This document shows, one piece after another, positions 5,939 through 7,107 of a stretch of 7,107 nt of DNA. The number at the start of each line of letters is the position of its first letter. The first letter of the stretch is position 1. Source of the stretch: Rhodospirillaceae bacterium. GTDB taxonomy: Bacteria; Pseudomonadota; Alphaproteobacteria; TMED109; TMED131. Under the pieces are notes generated by a model. It ran no database searches. It worked only from the letters and a program-made list of their open reading frames with translations, and had not been told where the DNA came from. The translations under genes and the position numbers were made by a program. The stretch spans positions 1 to 7,107 of the forward strand of contig CACCMS010000036.1 in assembly GCA_902547175.1 (NCBI GenBank). The letters are read 5' to 3'.

Positions 5939-6319
5939 TTAGTTGTCTTTACCACTCATTATGTAAGATACTAAAAACTCTTTAAGTAAATCTTTTTCTA
6001 AAGGATGAATTTTATTTACAATCTTATCATTTAATTCAGAATTGCTATTATATACTATTCCATTTTCTTTAGTATAGGTTATCCAATTTTTTTTAACTAA
6101 TTTTTTAATTTTTCTTCTTGTGGTTTCAAAAGGAATTGTAGTAAGTTCACTTACTAAAGAAATAGTTAATTTTTTATTATCTTTCTTGTTAATATTTTTG
6201 TCATGCCACATCTCAAATGCAGTATCAAAACTATGAACTTCTTTTTTTACTTCAGAAATTGAAGATAAATAGTGATGCCAAGCTATAACTTGTACTATGA
6301 GACCCTCTAACGCTCCCAC
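5939..6319 (-). CDS. winged-helix DNA-binding protein (probable regulator), start uncertain
   Basis: Residues ~51-80 form a helix-turn-helix: LTISLVSELT, turn TIP, then FETTRRKIKKLVKKNWI as the recognition helix and a wing TYTKENGIVYN. The Arg-Arg-Lys at 68-70 fits DNA contact. The first part, GALEGLIVQVIAWHHYLSS, is helical, and HPLEKDLLKEFLVSYIM closes the chain. The only standard start is GTG 6319, giving 126 residues, but the frame stays open to 6454 with protein-like sequence, so the true N-terminus is probably earlier (see the extension). It lies upstream of azlC and azlD on the same strand and may regulate them; that is inference. No ligand-binding (Lrp-type) domain is seen. The exact family is not recognised. 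Confidence 0.72.
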   Translation of the reverse strand: MGALEGLIVQVIAWHHYLSSISEVKKEVHSFDTAFEMWHDKNINKKDNKKLTISLVSELTTIPFETTRRKIKKLVKKNWITYTKENGIVYNSNSELNDKIVNKIHPLEKDLLKEFLVSYIMSGKDN

Positions 6320-6454
6320 TTCCTTGCTAATAGCTTGATATCTAAAAACATTATGAGTAAGAATTTTTATCCAGAAATCAGCAAAGTTATTTTGTAACTT
6401 ATACTCTACTTCTTTTCTTATTAAATTTTCTTTATTAATATTAAAACCTATTTT
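6320..6454 (-). other. in-frame upstream extension of the winged-helix gene without a standard start codon
   Basis: Reading upstream from GTG 6319, 45 codons follow before TAG (6455-6457), with no ATG, GTG or TTG. The translation looks like real protein: KENLIRKEVEYKLQNNF, then ADFWIKILTHNVFRYQAISKE, running into VGALEGL without a break; it includes a Trp and an amphipathic helix. An ATT at 6437-6439 sits seven bases after AGG (6447-6449) and could be a rare AUU start, giving 166 residues. Loss of a start by mutation or sequence error is the alternative. Confidence 0.55.
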
Positions 6455-6464
6455 CTATAGGTTT
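6444..6464. repeat. 8-bp inverted repeat with 5-base spacer, at the 5' end of the winged-helix ORF
   Basis: AAACCTAT (6444-6451) and ATAGGTTT (6457-6464) are perfect reverse complements separated by TTTCT. The 21-bp dyad has the size of an operator for a dimeric winged-helix protein. As RNA it would form a hairpin, which on the minus strand would bury the AGG that could serve the putative ATT start. Not followed by a T run on either strand, so it is not a good intrinsic terminator. Confidence 0.5.
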
Positions 6465-6621
6465 ACACTAATATGGCACTAAAGAACAAGAATATTATTT
6501 ATTAATATGCCTAATAACAATAGATTTACTAATATTAAAATAAAATTTAACATAATCTAAAACTAAACTATCATAGTAAATTATTTATTCTTTGACTACA
6601 TTACTCATTTTAGGTAATAAA
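6465..6621. other. AT-rich intergenic gap, no gene seen
   Basis: About 157 bp between the ytoQ stop and the winged-helix region. No ORF longer than ~17 codons, no tRNA-like structure and no strong terminator are seen. An AT-only inverted repeat (ATATTA/TAATAT, 6492-6508, loop TTTAT) is present but has no G or C and no T tract. The promoter of the winged-helix/azlCD unit should lie here; no convincing -35/-10 pair stands out. Confidence 0.5.
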
Positions 6622-7080
6622 TTATAATTCACTATTAGTTATATATTTTAAAATCTTTATAACTTCTTTATTACTTCTACAAACAGCTTTTGCAGCTGCA
6701 TCGACTTCTTTTAGAGCATGATCTAAATCTTTAGCATGTAAAGTAATGATATTTTTGTTTAGACCTATTGCATAGCCTGCATCAAAAGCAGCATTCCATT
6801 GCTTATATTTTTCTCCAAACTTTATAATTACTATGTCAGATTTTTTAATACATATACTATTATTAATAGAATTAATTGATGCGCCTTTATAATCATGCCA
6901 GAATTTATCATTTTCTGGCCCTAATATAGATACCCCACAATCATCACTATTAGTATGATTTGTTTCAGGAGAAAAAAAGTTTATAGATAAATTTTGATTT
7001 TTAGATTGAACTATTATTTCTTCTCTCCAATCAGTATGAATCTCACCGGAAAGAAAAACATTCAAGTTATTATTAGACAT
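6622..7080 (-). CDS. ytoQ: YtoQ family protein (nucleoside deoxyribosyltransferase-like fold)
   Basis: YtoQ proteins form a small conserved family related in fold to nucleoside 2-deoxyribosyltransferases; their substrate is not established. The 152-residue protein shows the family's N-terminal signature FLSGEIHTDWREEI (9-22), FFSPETNH (35-42), DCGVSILGPE (47-56), WHDYKGASIN (61-70), SDIVIIKFGEKYKQWNAAFDAGYAIGLNKNII (81-112) and HAKDLDHALKEVDAAAKAV (115-133). In deoxyribosyltransferases the catalytic Glu sits before GxA; here Asp100 occupies the equivalent FDAGYA position, by my inference. Length is as expected for the family. The start is fixed by MSNNNLNVFLSGEIH and a Shine-Dalgarno site. 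No membrane segment is present, so it is cytoplasmic. Confidence 0.93.
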   Translation of the reverse strand: MSNNNLNVFLSGEIHTDWREEIIVQSKNQNLSINFFSPETNHTNSDDCGVSILGPENDKFWHDYKGASINSINNSICIKKSDIVIIKFGEKYKQWNAAFDAGYAIGLNKNIITLHAKDLDHALKEVDAAAKAVCRSNKEVIKILKYITNSEL

Positions 7081-7089
7081 AACTTTAAT

Positions 7090-7094
7090 CCTTA
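7090..7094 (-). promoter_or_regulatory. Shine-Dalgarno site of ytoQ
   Basis: On the minus strand TAAGG/AAGGA (complement of 7090-7094) lies nine bases upstream of ATG 7080, adequate spacing for initiation. The 27 bases upstream of the start are otherwise A/T only apart from one G/C pair and include a TATTAT-like element too near the edge to judge. Confidence 0.55.
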
Positions 7095-7107
7095 TAATAT
7101 TATTAAT

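Noticed and set aside
6492..6508. ATATTA/TAATAT inverted repeat as a terminator after ytoQ
   Set aside because: It is a six-pair AT-only stem with no T tract; in such AT-rich DNA it is expected by chance.
6465..6621. Possible small RNA or tRNA in the gap before ytoQ's end
   Set aside because: No GC-containing stem, cloverleaf or conserved core was seen.

Overview
The window is strongly AT-rich, with genes packed nearly end to end, overlapping or abutting stops, many poly-A/poly-T runs inside coding regions and few recognisable Shine-Dalgarno sites. The gene content (DXS with an alphaproteobacterial-style [14 protein letters not shown] block, NIPSNAP, AzlC/AzlD, YtoQ, SRAP, a Sir2-like protein) suggests a streamlined marine alphaproteobacterium, of the SAR11/HIMB59/AEGEAN-169 kind. 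That placement is inferred from composition and family content only; no marker gene here fixes the taxon.

Layout. (1) 1-1458, minus strand, running off the left edge: an in-frame chimera. Its first ~66 residues look like the N-terminus of a medium-chain dehydrogenase/reductase (MDR), and the rest is 1-deoxy-D-xylulose-5-phosphate synthase (DXS) without its own first ~112 residues, including two active-site histidines. (2) 1517-2077, plus strand: a small secreted four-cysteine protein, then a small alpha/beta protein whose frame breaks at an A7 run. (3) 2067-3864, minus strand: SRAP (HMCES/YedK family) -> secreted hypothetical protein -> Sir2-like protein without zinc cysteines, probably one transcription unit. 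(4) 3883-4856, plus strand: exported TPR protein and NIPSNAP-family protein, tightly coupled. (5) 4857-~6454, minus strand: winged-helix-type protein -> AzlC -> AzlD. The winged-helix reading frame continues upstream of its only standard start (GTG) for 45 codons without any ATG/GTG/TTG, and ends at a perfect 8-bp inverted repeat. (6) 6465-6621: a short AT-rich gap with no gene seen. (7) 6622-7080, minus strand: YtoQ-family protein with a good Shine-Dalgarno site.

How the genes may work together: AzlC and AzlD form a two-component exporter for branched-chain amino acids, and the adjacent winged-helix protein may be its regulator. SRAP protects abasic sites in single-stranded DNA; its link to the Sir2-like protein is positional only. 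The most notable observations are the MDR-DXS chimera, the poly-A frameshift, the missing start of the winged-helix ORF with a hairpin at that place, and the zinc-less sirtuin. I see no CRISPR array, tRNA, rRNA, insertion sequence or recognised defence system.
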